DNA of 30,203 nt from a virus, in the IMG/VR virus record IMGVR_UViG_3300025133_004616, positions 1 to 30,203 of that record; one strand, given 5' to 3'. This document shows positions 20,331-28,633 of the stretch, piece after piece. Each line of letters starts with the position of its first letter. The first letter of the stretch is position 1. Both the position numbers and the translations under genes were made by a program. Below the pieces are notes generated by a model that saw nothing but the letters and a program-made list of their open reading frames with translations, was not told where the DNA came from and did no database searches.

Positions 20331-21622
20331 CACCTTCTTTTAGGTTCTGGAACTTTAACTGAAAATCCCCTTGCCAAACCTTCCTTTATTTGTGGAACAT
20401 CCTCTTGTGTTATCTTACCCTTTGTTACGATTGGTTGTTTTTTAGTTGGTTCATCGTTTTCTACCAACTTATTTAATATTTTTTTACCAACATTAATTAA
20501 CTTGTCAGCATTGTTTTCTTCATTTTTAACAATCACAGGTTCTGGTTCAACCACTTCTTCAACAATCACAGGTTCTGGTTCAACAACTTCTTCAACAATC
20601 ACAGGTTCTGGTTCAACCACTTCTTCAACAATCACAGGTTCTGGTTCAACAACTTCAATGGCTTCATTAACCATCTCAACTGTAACACTATCTGGCTCTT
20701 TAAGTGGTTTCTGAATTACACGTTCTTTCCGTTTAAACTTACTTTTAAGTTTACTAAACCATTGTTTCTTTGGTTTTGGTTTATTAGTTAATATACCAGA
20801 TTCAATCTCAACAATTCTATTAGCAACAATTAGTAGACTGACAGCCATTGGGTCGAATACCAACATTATGATAATTATCAATAAATTAACAACCCTATCC
20901 ATTTCCCACCCAGTGAGTTCGGATAAATACTTAAGTGGGCCTAATTCAGCGGTAACCTCACTATTAGACATAGTATCAAGTATCTTGCGTTGATATGTAA
21001 TTGATGAATCGGATAGTACGGAATTTCGACTAATCAATTCACCAATTTCAGAGTTTAATTCAGCTATATCTTCATTAACACCATCTAGTTGTCGTTCTAA
21101 TGTTTTTCGAGTAGAGCTAGATGTTGTTGTAATAATATTACCTTCGTCATCTTTATATTGTATTACATTATTAGATAAACCCTTTGATAGTTGGTTAGCA
21201 CTTTCCGTTAAAGATGTTACCCGACCATTTTTATAATTAATAAGTTCTTTATTTGTTTCCTTTCTACTATCAAACGCCGCTTTTTTCTCCTCATACACAC
21301 CTATCTCACCGTTCTCAATAGTTAAAGAATTTGCAGTTTTTTGATAGCCGTTGGATAAGAACCCGTAGATACCTATCGATGTTAGTGATATTAACACAAG
21401 GACACCTATAGTTAGGTAAGTCTTAAGTAGGAATGATAATCTATCCCAATACCTTTGTAACGCACTGGCAGCAACTAGTTTGGCGAATTCTAACCCACCA
21501 ACCATGACCAATACTACAGTTCCAGCACCAGCAAACAATTGTCCCAACCCAAATACCGATACGAAAGCTGCGCACGATGCCAAAACAAGTGCCGCAACCA
21601 ATACTAAATAGTTAAATTTCAT
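20330..21622 (-). CDS. Multi-pass membrane protein with coiled coil and tandem Glu-Pro repeats
   Basis: 430 residues. Two N-terminal transmembrane segments (about 5-23 and 30-50), a third near 70-92 (TYLTIGVLVLISLTSIGIYGFL), a long periplasmic or cytoplasmic coiled coil (about 95-225) and a fourth hydrophobic segment (NLLIIIIMLVFDPMAVSLLIV). The C-terminal tail has four EPEPVIVEEVV repeats. Similar membrane plus coil proteins are common in marine T4-like phages, but I know no proven function. A TATTTATA motif precedes the gene by 13 bases. Confidence 0.78.
   Translation of the reverse strand: MKFNYLVLVAALVLASCAAFVSVFGLGQLFAGAGTVVLVMVGGLEFAKLVAASALQRYWDRLSFLLKTYLTIGVLVLISLTSIGIYGFLSNGYQKTANSLTIENGEIGVYEEKKAAFDSRKETNKELINYKNGRVTSLTESANQLSKGLSNNVIQYKDDEGNIITTTSSSTRKTLERQLDGVNEDIAELNSEIGELISRNSVLSDSSITYQRKILDTMSNSEVTAELGPLKYLSELTGWEMDRVVNLLIIIIMLVFDPMAVSLLIVANRIVEIESGILTNKPKPKKQWFSKLKSKFKRKERVIQKPLKEPDSVTVEMVNEAIEVVEPEPVIVEEVVEPEPVIVEEVVEPEPVIVEEVVEPEPVIVKNEENNADKLINVGKKILNKLVENDEPTKKQPIVTKGKITQEDVPQIKEGLARGFSVKVPEPKRR
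20530..20661 (-). repeat. Four 33-bp tandem repeats encoding EPEPVIVEEVV
   Basis: Four in-frame 33-bp units. Units 1 and 3 share one base variant (CCAC) and units 2 and 4 the other (ACAAC), so the array looks like a 66-bp pair that was duplicated. It encodes the flexible acidic tail of the membrane protein and is prone to length change. Confidence 0.85.
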
Positions 21623-21635
21623 GTTTATATTTTTA

Positions 21636-21643
21636 TATAAATA
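21636..21643 (-). promoter_or_regulatory. TATTTATA motif upstream of the membrane protein gene
   Basis: Reads TATTTATA on the minus strand, 13 bases before the ATG at 21622, in the 29-base gap after the sigma factor gene. Confidence 0.35.
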
Positions 21644-21651
21644 TCTTAATA

Positions 21652-22491
21652 TTAAGAATTCATGAGTTGGTGTAGGGTTTTTGCGTGATGTCTTAGCTTC
21701 AATATCGCTCGTTCTTTGATTTGTCTAACCCTTTCTTTAGTTAAACCATACTTACTACCTATCACCTCTAGGGTCATAGGTTCATACTCACTATTAATAC
21801 CAAAATACAACTTAAGTATGTCAGCTTCCCTTGGTTCAAGCTTAGATAATATAGTGTTTAACTCTTGCTTAACCATTATATCATCCTCGTTATCAAAAAC
21901 AGTTCTATTTTCGTCAGCACACAGAAGGTCACCAAACTCAGTTGGGTTATTATCGTCATCATTTACGGTTGCGTTAAGGTATAGTCTGTATTGTGACGTT
22001 TCAAAATCATAAAAATCGCCATACTCAGATAGTGCCTCACCAAATACTGGTTCTCGTTCATTCTCATGCTCAAATCGTTCAATTTGAGTCTTCAATGAAC
22101 TTATTTTATTAACTATGTTCGTTGGTAGTCTTACGATACGTGAATTATCATTTAATGATTGTAGTATCGATTGCTTTATCCACCACACGGCATAGGATAT
22201 AAACCTGTAACCTCTTGTTGGTTCAAATTTAGTGGCGGCTTTTATCATACCATAATTACCCTCACTTATTAGGTCACTTAACGGTAACCCGTTCCCCTGA
22301 TAGTCTTTGGCTATTCTTATTACAAACTTAAGGTTCGCTTCCATTAACCGATTTAGTGCGGCCTCATCACCCGCCTTTACCTTTGTGGTTAATTCAAGCT
22401 CCTCATCCTTTGTTATTAAAGTGTATTTTCTTATATCTTTAAAATATGACGATACAGCCGTCTCATTATCGTATTGCATTCTTTTATTCAT
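21652..22491 (-). CDS. Primary-type sigma-70 factor
   Basis: 279 residues. Region 1.2/2 is complete (DELELTTKVKAGDEAALNRL, NLKFVIRIAKDYQ, LSDLISEGNYGMIKAA, YRFISYAVWWIKQSILQ, NSRIVRLP). Region 3 follows, and region 4 has the helix-turn-helix YGLTKERVRQIKERAI. The order and the YAVWWIKQSILQ block are those of Bacteroidota RpoD, not of the short T4 gp55, so it looks like a host primary sigma captured by the phage. The acidic insert near residue 170 is unusual. It could redirect host polymerase to phage promoters; TATTTATA is a candidate site. A weak TACATTTG box is at 22512-22519. Confidence 0.9.
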   Translation of the reverse strand: MNKRMQYDNETAVSSYFKDIRKYTLITKDEELELTTKVKAGDEAALNRLMEANLKFVIRIAKDYQGNGLPLSDLISEGNYGMIKAATKFEPTRGYRFISYAVWWIKQSILQSLNDNSRIVRLPTNIVNKISSLKTQIERFEHENEREPVFGEALSEYGDFYDFETSQYRLYLNATVNDDDNNPTEFGDLLCADENRTVFDNEDDIMVKQELNTILSKLEPREADILKLYFGINSEYEPMTLEVIGSKYGLTKERVRQIKERAILKLRHHAKTLHQLMNS

Positions 22492-22510
22492 AGTCTTACA
22501 ACTCGTTAAA

Positions 22511-24859
22511 TCAAATGTAGTTTATTGTTGATACATTCTCTGATTTTGTTATTGTTATTATTTTATTCGACCAATCCCTAGCCAAGTCATCATGTGTTAT
22601 TACAAACACTTTATCATACATGTCTTTAATCTTATCGAATAGTGGTTTCATGTTTGGTATATTCTCATTAGCAACTTTGTCTAATACCTCATCAAACGCT
22701 ATGAAGTTTGGCATAGGTAGTGTTGAAACAACACCAAGAACACATCTCAACGCAACACCACTAACAGTTCTTTCAAACCCACTGGTTGATTTCAATAACC
22801 CTTCAACACCGTCTTTTAATATAATCAAGTGAACATCGTTCTTCTCATCCATTCTAACTTCAATGTCAAAGTCGCAAACACCTTCAAGTAGTCTTTCAAG
22901 TTCTGAATTTACTATTGGTAGTACCGACCTTAAAACAATTTTAGATACACCCTTTTTACCAACCATATCAATATACAACTTATATAGTTTTTCAACCTTA
23001 AACTCTTTTTCAATATGTTTAACTAATATCGTATTCTGCTCTAATCTATTAGTTAGCGTTGTAATTTCATTTTTAATACTTTCAACCTTCCTAACCAACT
23101 CTTCATGTTCGTGGGTCTTAACTTGAATCTTTGACTTAACAAAACTGATATTAGCTTCAACCTTTTTATTGAAGTCGATAGCCTTTACATTAGCCTCATA
23201 TTCCCTTTTTAGATTGTTAAGTTCTTTTAACTTATTTCTAAGTTCATCTAATTTAACACTAATTCTATCACGTTCCAGTTCTAATCGTTGTTTCTTATTC
23301 AGACCCTCTTTTAGGTCTTTCATTGAATCAATTTCAATTTTTAACTCCGACATCTCACCTTCTAGACCTATTATGATACCCTCAATTTTCTCAATCTCGG
23401 ATTCCAATTCATTAATATTTTCAGTATTATCAATACCATCCAAAGGTCTTTTACATGTACCACAGATTTCAGAGTTCTGTAAAGCCAAAATATTCTTTTG
23501 GTGAGTTATAATATCATTCTTGTTAATACCTATTTTGGTTATAACACCATTTAACTCATCATTAAGTCGTTTCTCTTTATATTCGTCATAGAACACGTCA
23601 CCAATCTCATTTATCGAATTGGTTATCTCTTTTAGATTGTCTTTATACTTAATACCCAATTTAGTTACGTCAGCAATATCAGCATTAACCTTATCTGGGT
23701 TAATCATTAGTAACTTTTCATCAATCTTCTCTTTACTACCAAACAAATCACCCCTTTGTTGGTCCAAATCATTAAGTTCAGACTTTACAGAAGTTTTCTT
23801 TTCATCAGCTTGTACCAATAAATCCTTAGTGACTGATAACATATCAGTGTCAGATGTTACTTGGTTATTTAAATCTACAATGTTATAGACATTGGATTTC
23901 ATTGACTTTTGAAACTCGTTATACATTTTTCGAGCAATGGATTCCTTTATCTCCATTATCTCCAAACCAATAAACTTTGTAAAAATCTTACCGTTCTCAG
24001 TTACGGAGAAATCAATTAATGAATCTAAATTCTTACCAGTTGCCAATGTAACTAAATCAAAATCATCAACACCACCAACAGTTTCTCGTATCTTTTTTGT
24101 TGTTTGAACAGCATCCTCTTCATTCATCTTCTCCTCCTCACCATCAGGTAGGATTCGATAATAATTAACAACATTCTTAACTAACCAACCACCAAACTTC
24201 TTCTGTTTCCTTGTTAGAAGTCTCTCAACGATAAACTCTTCCTCACTCTCAATCTTCATTAAACCCCTTACCGCAAGACTGTCCTTATCACGATACCTGT
24301 TAAATATCTGCTCATTTTTATTCGTTTTACTGGTAGTACCAAATAATAAAAATTTAAACGCATCAATAATTAAGGTACTTTTACCACCTTGGTTCGGTGG
24401 GTCTGAAGTTACTGTGGTTAGACCATTGAACTTATTAATCGGAAAGTAATTGCTGTCACCGAATGATAGGAAATTATCAACCATCACCCATTCAAATTCC
24501 CACCTTTTATTGTTACCAAGAATAATGTCAGAATCCAATTCGGAATTAACTTTATCATCCAGTTGCATCAAGTGGTCAAAATTAACATCCTTCTCCCCCC
24601 TATCAAGCCATTCCTTGAAAAGTTGTCTTTGGTAGTTTACATCACCAATATTATCTATACTAACACCGTCAAGTTTAACAAGGTTACCCTTATTATCCAT
24701 TTTAACGGGCCTGTAAACGACTTTTACCTTATCTTTGTCAATACCGTACTTCTTAGCAAATTTATTGCGTATACTGTTTCTATTCGACCTTGAATAGTTT
24801 TCTGGTCTATCATTCCAATAAACCTTTACCCTACCATATGGTGATAATTTTTTAATCAT
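22511..24859 (-). CDS. SbcC/Rad50-type ATPase (T4 gp46-like recombination endonuclease subunit)
   Basis: 782 residues. The ATPase head starts after residue 118 (EWVMVDNFLSFGDSNYF). Walker A is PPNQGGKST near residue 155, where the second Gly of the P-loop is displaced. Long coiled coils flank a zinc hook (ICGTCKRPL). The C-terminal head carries the signature and Walker B (FIAFDEVLDKV) and a D-loop/His switch (VITHDD). With SbcD it resects DNA ends for recombination-dependent replication. The first 118 residues form an extra domain (GRVKVYWNDRPENYS...) not found in SbcC of cells. It lies 3 bases after the coiled-coil gene, in the recombination operon. Confidence 0.93.
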   Translation of the reverse strand: MIKKLSPYGRVKVYWNDRPENYSRSNRNSIRNKFAKKYGIDKDKVKVVYRPVKMDNKGNLVKLDGVSIDNIGDVNYQRQLFKEWLDRGEKDVNFDHLMQLDDKVNSELDSDIILGNNKRWEFEWVMVDNFLSFGDSNYFPINKFNGLTTVTSDPPNQGGKSTLIIDAFKFLLFGTTSKTNKNEQIFNRYRDKDSLAVRGLMKIESEEEFIVERLLTRKQKKFGGWLVKNVVNYYRILPDGEEEKMNEEDAVQTTKKIRETVGGVDDFDLVTLATGKNLDSLIDFSVTENGKIFTKFIGLEIMEIKESIARKMYNEFQKSMKSNVYNIVDLNNQVTSDTDMLSVTKDLLVQADEKKTSVKSELNDLDQQRGDLFGSKEKIDEKLLMINPDKVNADIADVTKLGIKYKDNLKEITNSINEIGDVFYDEYKEKRLNDELNGVITKIGINKNDIITHQKNILALQNSEICGTCKRPLDGIDNTENINELESEIEKIEGIIIGLEGEMSELKIEIDSMKDLKEGLNKKQRLELERDRISVKLDELRNKLKELNNLKREYEANVKAIDFNKKVEANISFVKSKIQVKTHEHEELVRKVESIKNEITTLTNRLEQNTILVKHIEKEFKVEKLYKLYIDMVGKKGVSKIVLRSVLPIVNSELERLLEGVCDFDIEVRMDEKNDVHLIILKDGVEGLLKSTSGFERTVSGVALRCVLGVVSTLPMPNFIAFDEVLDKVANENIPNMKPLFDKIKDMYDKVFVITHDDLARDWSNKIITITKSENVSTINYI

Positions 24860-24862
24860 ATC

Positions 24863-25375
24863 TTAATCTAATAAATTTGAACCCATTCTACCCTTCAAAC
24901 GCTCACCGTAAATGTCACCTTTATTTACATCGGACTTATTTTTCTCCAATTCAACTATCTTTTCCTCCAATTCAATAACCTTTTTCTCAAATTCAACTAT
25001 ACTACCCTCCAAAGACCCGACCGTTTCGTTATGTTCTGACAATTCGACACTTTGTTTATTATTTAATTCATTTATTTCACTTAATAACTTGTTTGTTTCA
25101 GAATCATCAGACACTTTAACGATTTTTTCAACTGGAACCTCCTTAATCACTTCTTTGATAACCTCTTTTACGACTGGAACTTCCTTAATCACCTCCTTTA
25201 TGACTTCCTTTTCAACAACTTTAGCATTTGACTTACCACCACTTGGGTCATACCCGTATTTTTCAATGGTAAACCCACTTTTAACCAAATTTAGTATTAG
25301 GTTATTCACATCTGTAATGTCATTAGCCATACAATATTGCCAAATCTCATCTTTTAGGTCTTTTGGTAGTTCCAT
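24863..25375 (-). CDS. Coiled-coil protein between the SbcD and SbcC genes
   Basis: 170 residues. An N-terminal helical domain (LPKDLKDEIWQYCMANDITD) is followed by a repeat-rich segment of KEVIKEV-type units (about 55-90) and a long coiled coil with Glu/Leu heptads. The ATG overlaps the SbcD stop. Genes of this style sit between the gp47 and gp46 homologues in some marine T4-like phages as I recall, so a role as an accessory to the nuclease complex is likely but unproven. Confidence 0.75.
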   Translation of the reverse strand: MELPKDLKDEIWQYCMANDITDVNNLILNLVKSGFTIEKYGYDPSGGKSNAKVVEKEVIKEVIKEVPVVKEVIKEVIKEVPVEKIVKVSDDSETNKLLSEINELNNKQSVELSEHNETVGSLEGSIVEFEKKVIELEEKIVELEKNKSDVNKGDIYGERLKGRMGSNLLD

Positions 25376-26193
25376 TAAGAATTCCTTAACACCTCTTTGT
25401 TGTTATCAATATCATCCATAGAGTTAACCTCAAATAGATAATATTCGTATGGGTTCTCAATATCAAAACCCTCGTATGTTCGACTTTCGACATCCCATAA
25501 TAGAAAACCATGATTATCCACAGACTCACCAAAGTCTTGTTGTATCAATGAACCAGTATAAACTACTGGTATATCGAAATTAAGTTGTTGTCGTTTGTGG
25601 ATGTCTCCAAGTAGGACAAAATCACAACCCGAAAAGAAATCGACTCTAGTACCTGTATCAAACGTATAACCTAAATCAGTTTTCGCACCCAAAATCGGTG
25701 CGTGAAATAACCCAATGTAAGTTTTATCATCACCATACTCAGCCCTTGCCGATTCAATATCTGGACGCTCATTATGTTCAAAGATTGAGTAGTTACACCA
25801 TACAATATTATCATCCAAATAACATTTACGTTCTTTATGGTAACTGATTTTATCACTATCCAATAAATCGATTACTGGTGTGATACTATCCAATCTATCA
25901 ATATTATTCTCTAGTAGGTCATGATTCCCAGCAACAATTACTAATGGGGCTATGCTCGATAACCTTTTGAAGAACTTTGATGTTACTAATAATGATTCGT
26001 TTGATATTGTTATCTTCTGGTGTAATATGTCACCAACAATAACTATTCTAACCTCATCATAATCAAAGTCTTTTGTGAGTTCTTCACACTTAACATATAG
26101 ATTGTTAAAAACCTCCTCATACTCACCATGAAAACGATAAGTCCTTATGTGTATGTCCGCTAAATGTATTACGAATCGCACTTTTTTAATCAT
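25375..26193 (-). CDS. SbcD/Mre11-type nuclease (T4 gp47-like)
   Basis: 272 residues. The metallophosphoesterase motifs are in order: HLADIHIR (DxH) near residue 12, VGDILH near 52, GNHDLLE near 90, LFHAPI near 163 and LLGDIHKRQ (the GHxH-type motif, with Asp) near 198. It forms the nuclease of the Mre11/Rad50-like complex with the gene at 22511. Its ATG at 26193 overlaps the exonuclease stop by 4 bases, so the operon is exonuclease, SbcD, coiled-coil protein, SbcC. Confidence 0.93.
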   Translation of the reverse strand: MIKKVRFVIHLADIHIRTYRFHGEYEEVFNNLYVKCEELTKDFDYDEVRIVIVGDILHQKITISNESLLVTSKFFKRLSSIAPLVIVAGNHDLLENNIDRLDSITPVIDLLDSDKISYHKERKCYLDDNIVWCNYSIFEHNERPDIESARAEYGDDKTYIGLFHAPILGAKTDLGYTFDTGTRVDFFSGCDFVLLGDIHKRQQLNFDIPVVYTGSLIQQDFGESVDNHGFLLWDVESRTYEGFDIENPYEYYLFEVNSMDDIDNNKEVLRNS

Positions 26194-26957
26194 AACATTG
26201 TCTTGTATTTATACATCTCAAGTAATTTTTTGGCTTCTGTTTTTAGGTACATGATTGGTATCTTTCTCATCGTCTCCTTCTCCTTTTCCCAATAACCAAT
26301 CCAAATGTGTCTACACTTTCTACCAGTTTCAAGTTCATACATATAAGCGTATGTGCTTAACTGTAATGTATATACCGACCACTGACAATTCTGTAGATGG
26401 TCAAATGGCTTCAATAATGTCTCAAAACCATATGGATTCCAGAAATTAAAAGCCTTATTTGTCTTCCAATCTCCGATATCGAAGAACGTATCGTCAATAT
26501 CAATAACCAAATCGGCAGTACCAGCTAAGTTATATTCCTCAGCAAACATGATACGTTCTGGATACATCATTATACCTTCATCGACCTCTAAACTCTCATA
26601 TCCAGCGATTACTTTTTTCTGAAGTTCGTCCTCTGGGTACCATAACTGATGTTTTAACAGATAGGTCTCAATAGTTTCATGAACATGAGTACCATATTCG
26701 TTTGCCGTATCATTAAGTTCTTGCCAACAATCCAATATCTGGTCAACATCCATTCCGACATACTTAGGATTCTTAACGTCATCCTTCTGTCTAAATATTG
26801 CCTCAGCAACACCTTGTGTATCGAAATGTGGTTCAACCATCTGTAACACAGTTGTAACAGATTTATAATTTGCACCAGTATCACGATGTATATAAACATG
26901 TTCTATTGGTTCCAAATCGACTTTAGGTCTATCGTCTATTTTAATATTCATATTCAT
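26190..26957 (-). CDS. PD-(D/E)XK (RecB-like) exonuclease
   Basis: 255 residues from the ATG at 26957 (MNMNIKIDDRPKVDL). The open frame extends upstream through the promoter box, so the longer TTG start is rejected. The nuclease core is AGTADLVIDIDD and then FDIGDWKTNK (catalytic Asp and Lys), with the RecB motif QWSVYTLQLSTYAYMYE. It probably trims DNA ends with the SbcCD-like pair. The start codon is only four bases after TATATTTG, so the mRNA should be leaderless. Confidence 0.85.
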   Translation of the reverse strand: MNMNIKIDDRPKVDLEPIEHVYIHRDTGANYKSVTTVLQMVEPHFDTQGVAEAIFRQKDDVKNPKYVGMDVDQILDCWQELNDTANEYGTHVHETIETYLLKHQLWYPEDELQKKVIAGYESLEVDEGIMMYPERIMFAEEYNLAGTADLVIDIDDTFFDIGDWKTNKAFNFWNPYGFETLLKPFDHLQNCQWSVYTLQLSTYAYMYELETGRKCRHIWIGYWEKEKETMRKIPIMYLKTEAKKLLEMYKYKTML

Positions 26958-26961
26958 ATGA

Positions 26962-26969
26962 CAAATATA
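26962..26969 (-). promoter_or_regulatory. Promoter TTG-N20-TATATTTG giving a leaderless mRNA (recombination operon)
   Basis: TATATTTG on the minus strand with TTG 20 bases upstream. The ATG at 26957 comes after a four-base gap, so transcription should start at or within about two bases of the start codon. Confidence 0.65.
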
Positions 26970-26993
26970 TAATAACTTAATCAATGTTACAAC

Positions 26994-27001
26994 TATTTAT
27001 A
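26994..27001 (+). promoter_or_regulatory. TATTTATA motif upstream of the GNAT-like gene
   Basis: Plus-strand TATTTATA, five bases before the GTG at 27007. If used as a -10-type element, this message would also have little or no leader. Confidence 0.35.
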
Positions 27002-27006
27002 GTTAA

Positions 27007-27675
27007 GTGATTGGTTTTGATAGATTAGGATATTATACTGAGTATTATCGGAACTTAACACCTAGAGAATTCGGCGTAGAAAATGATGGTGATAAAATTG
27101 TAATATCAAACATTAAAAATCGTAAAAATATAAACGAAATGGAGTTACCTAAATTTAGTATGGTTCAACCAATTGAGGTTTCTGATGATGATAAACAGAA
27201 ATTAAAAGGTGTGTCAATTAGTGAAATAGATTTCGAACCATTAAATTCAACATCACCAATTAATTTTAAAGTTTCAGTTGCTGGTTTTCCCGATATTACC
27301 AATGGTATTGCGTTTGACGCACAGGAAACTAAAAATGAATTACTTCAACCACATATATCGTTACATGATGAGTTGAAGGGTCTTGGTTTAGGTTATAAAC
27401 TATATAAACGTTTTATTGAGCTTTATGGACATCTTTATAGTAGCCCAAGTAGACGTCAAAACCGTGTTGAGGTACCTAAGATATGGGCAAAGTTAAAAAA
27501 TGAGCCAGATATTGAATGTGTATCTAACGGGTTAGGTGATTTATGTACATCAAAAAAGTATACGTCTGATAAAGATAAGGCAGAATTATTAGCTAAGATG
27601 GGTATCGTTGATGAGGGTCTTAAACGAATTAAAAGTAACCTTAACGAATCCCTCAATAGATTCTACTCTCACTAG
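27007..27675 (+). CDS. GNAT-like acetyltransferase domain protein
   Basis: 222 residues from a GTG at 27007. The segment HISLHDELKGLGLGYKLYKRFIE (split near residue 125) has the (Q/R)xxGxG/A-like acetyl-CoA loop of GNAT enzymes, followed by YGHLYSS and KIWAKLKNEPD, a set I associate with conserved phage proteins. Substrate unknown. It is the only plus-strand gene within the replication region and its last 23 bases overlap the primase gene end. The GTG is preferred because no ATG occurs nearby, but the N-terminus is uncertain. Confidence 0.65.
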   Translation: MIGFDRLGYYTEYYRNLTPREFGVENDGDKIVISNIKNRKNINEMELPKFSMVQPIEVSDDDKQKLKGVSISEIDFEPLNSTSPINFKVSVAGFPDITNGIAFDAQETKNELLQPHISLHDELKGLGLGYKLYKRFIELYGHLYSSPSRRQNRVEVPKIWAKLKNEPDIECVSNGLGDLCTSKKYTSDKDKAELLAKMGIVDEGLKRIKSNLNESLNRFYSH

Positions 27676-28612
27676 GTGTGTAGCTACCCTCAATTAACTT
27701 CTTAATACCTCTAGAACCTAACCTCTGATATATGGTGCTTGGGTCATGTCCATCTGGTGGTACATTCATTTTAATTCTACCATAAAACTTACCAGAGTTT
27801 AATTTCTTGTAGATGTTTATGGCATCCTCAACAGCGTCTGAGTCTAATAATATAACAATATAACCTTTGGCTTTTTGTAGTTCAAGGAATAGTTTGTCAG
27901 AAACATATTTACCTAGTAAAGGTATTGAGTTTGGTATAACAATGTGGTCAAATACACCCTCCACCAAATAAATAGTACTGTCAAAGTTGATTTTACCATG
28001 ATTGAATATTATGGTTTGCTTGTCAACATCAGGGTTAAGGTACTTTGGTTTTACTTTGTAATCAAAGGCCCTAGTAACAAAATAATTTAAACCACCAACC
28101 TCGTCAGTAGATGGTATTATAATTCTGTCATGATACTTACCGATACTACTATAACCAATATCGTATTTTTTTATTAATTCATCAGTTACACCACGCTTTT
28201 TAAGATAATACATCACCCTATCGTATAGATAATCATTAGATGTGCATTTTGATAGTCTCTTATAACCTTCTGGTCGTTTTAAATCCTCAGTTACTGTTTT
28301 AGTTTGCGTGTATGTTGTGTCGAAGTCTAAAGATGGTAGTAATAGTCGATAATCTTCTAAATCTTTTTTACTACCATAGGTTTTAATTAACTTGAATATG
28401 TTACCGCGTGTATTGTTATACCCAGAACAGGCCCAACACCGATACACGTTCTTTTTATAGTTTATTTCTAGATTACCCTTACCATCACCTTGCGGCATGT
28501 TTTTCTCTTCAGAACATTCGGGACAGTCAAAAGCTATTTGGGCCGCACCATGATTGTGCTTACGTGAGTTGCCCAATACAGACTCTAATATTTGTGTAAT
28601 AGAATAAACCAT
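27653..28612 (-). CDS. DnaG-type phage primase
   Basis: 319 residues from the ATG at 28612; the frame runs five codons further upstream through the promoter box, which I reject. A zinc-binding N-terminus (CPECSEE ... RCWACSGY) is followed by a linker and a Toprim domain: IYLVEGVFDH with the catalytic Glu near residue 217, and ILLDSDAVEDA with the DxD. It makes RNA primers for lagging-strand synthesis, normally with a helicase that is not in the window. The start lies four bases after TATATTTG, so the message should be leaderless. Confidence 0.88.
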   Translation of the reverse strand: MVYSITQILESVLGNSRKHNHGAAQIAFDCPECSEEKNMPQGDGKGNLEINYKKNVYRCWACSGYNNTRGNIFKLIKTYGSKKDLEDYRLLLPSLDFDTTYTQTKTVTEDLKRPEGYKRLSKCTSNDYLYDRVMYYLKKRGVTDELIKKYDIGYSSIGKYHDRIIIPSTDEVGGLNYFVTRAFDYKVKPKYLNPDVDKQTIIFNHGKINFDSTIYLVEGVFDHIVIPNSIPLLGKYVSDKLFLELQKAKGYIVILLDSDAVEDAINIYKKLNSGKFYGRIKMNVPPDGHDPSTIYQRLGSRGIKKLIEGSYTPSESRIY

Positions 28613-28616
28613 TGCA

Positions 28617-28624
28617 CAAATATA
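28617..28624 (-). promoter_or_regulatory. Leaderless -7 box of the primase gene
   Basis: TATATTTG on the minus strand, four bases before the ATG at 28612. The upstream TTG lies 23 bases away, longer than the 20 seen at the other promoters. Confidence 0.55.
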
Positions 28625-28633
28625 CAAAAAAAA

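Noticed and set aside
20530-20661. Regular 33-bp direct repeats as a CRISPR array
   Set aside because: There are no spacers; the units are contiguous, in frame and encode EPEPVIVEEVV.
26205-26212. TATAAATA on the minus strand about 12-20 bases before the SbcD start as a T4 late promoter
   Set aside because: It lies inside the end of the exonuclease gene (codons for YKYK), in an operon with overlapping genes, and SbcD is not expected to be a late gene.
28613-28627. Longer N-terminus for the primase (TTG at 28627)
   Set aside because: These codons are the TATATTTG promoter box. The ATG at 28612 matches the spacing seen at two other genes.
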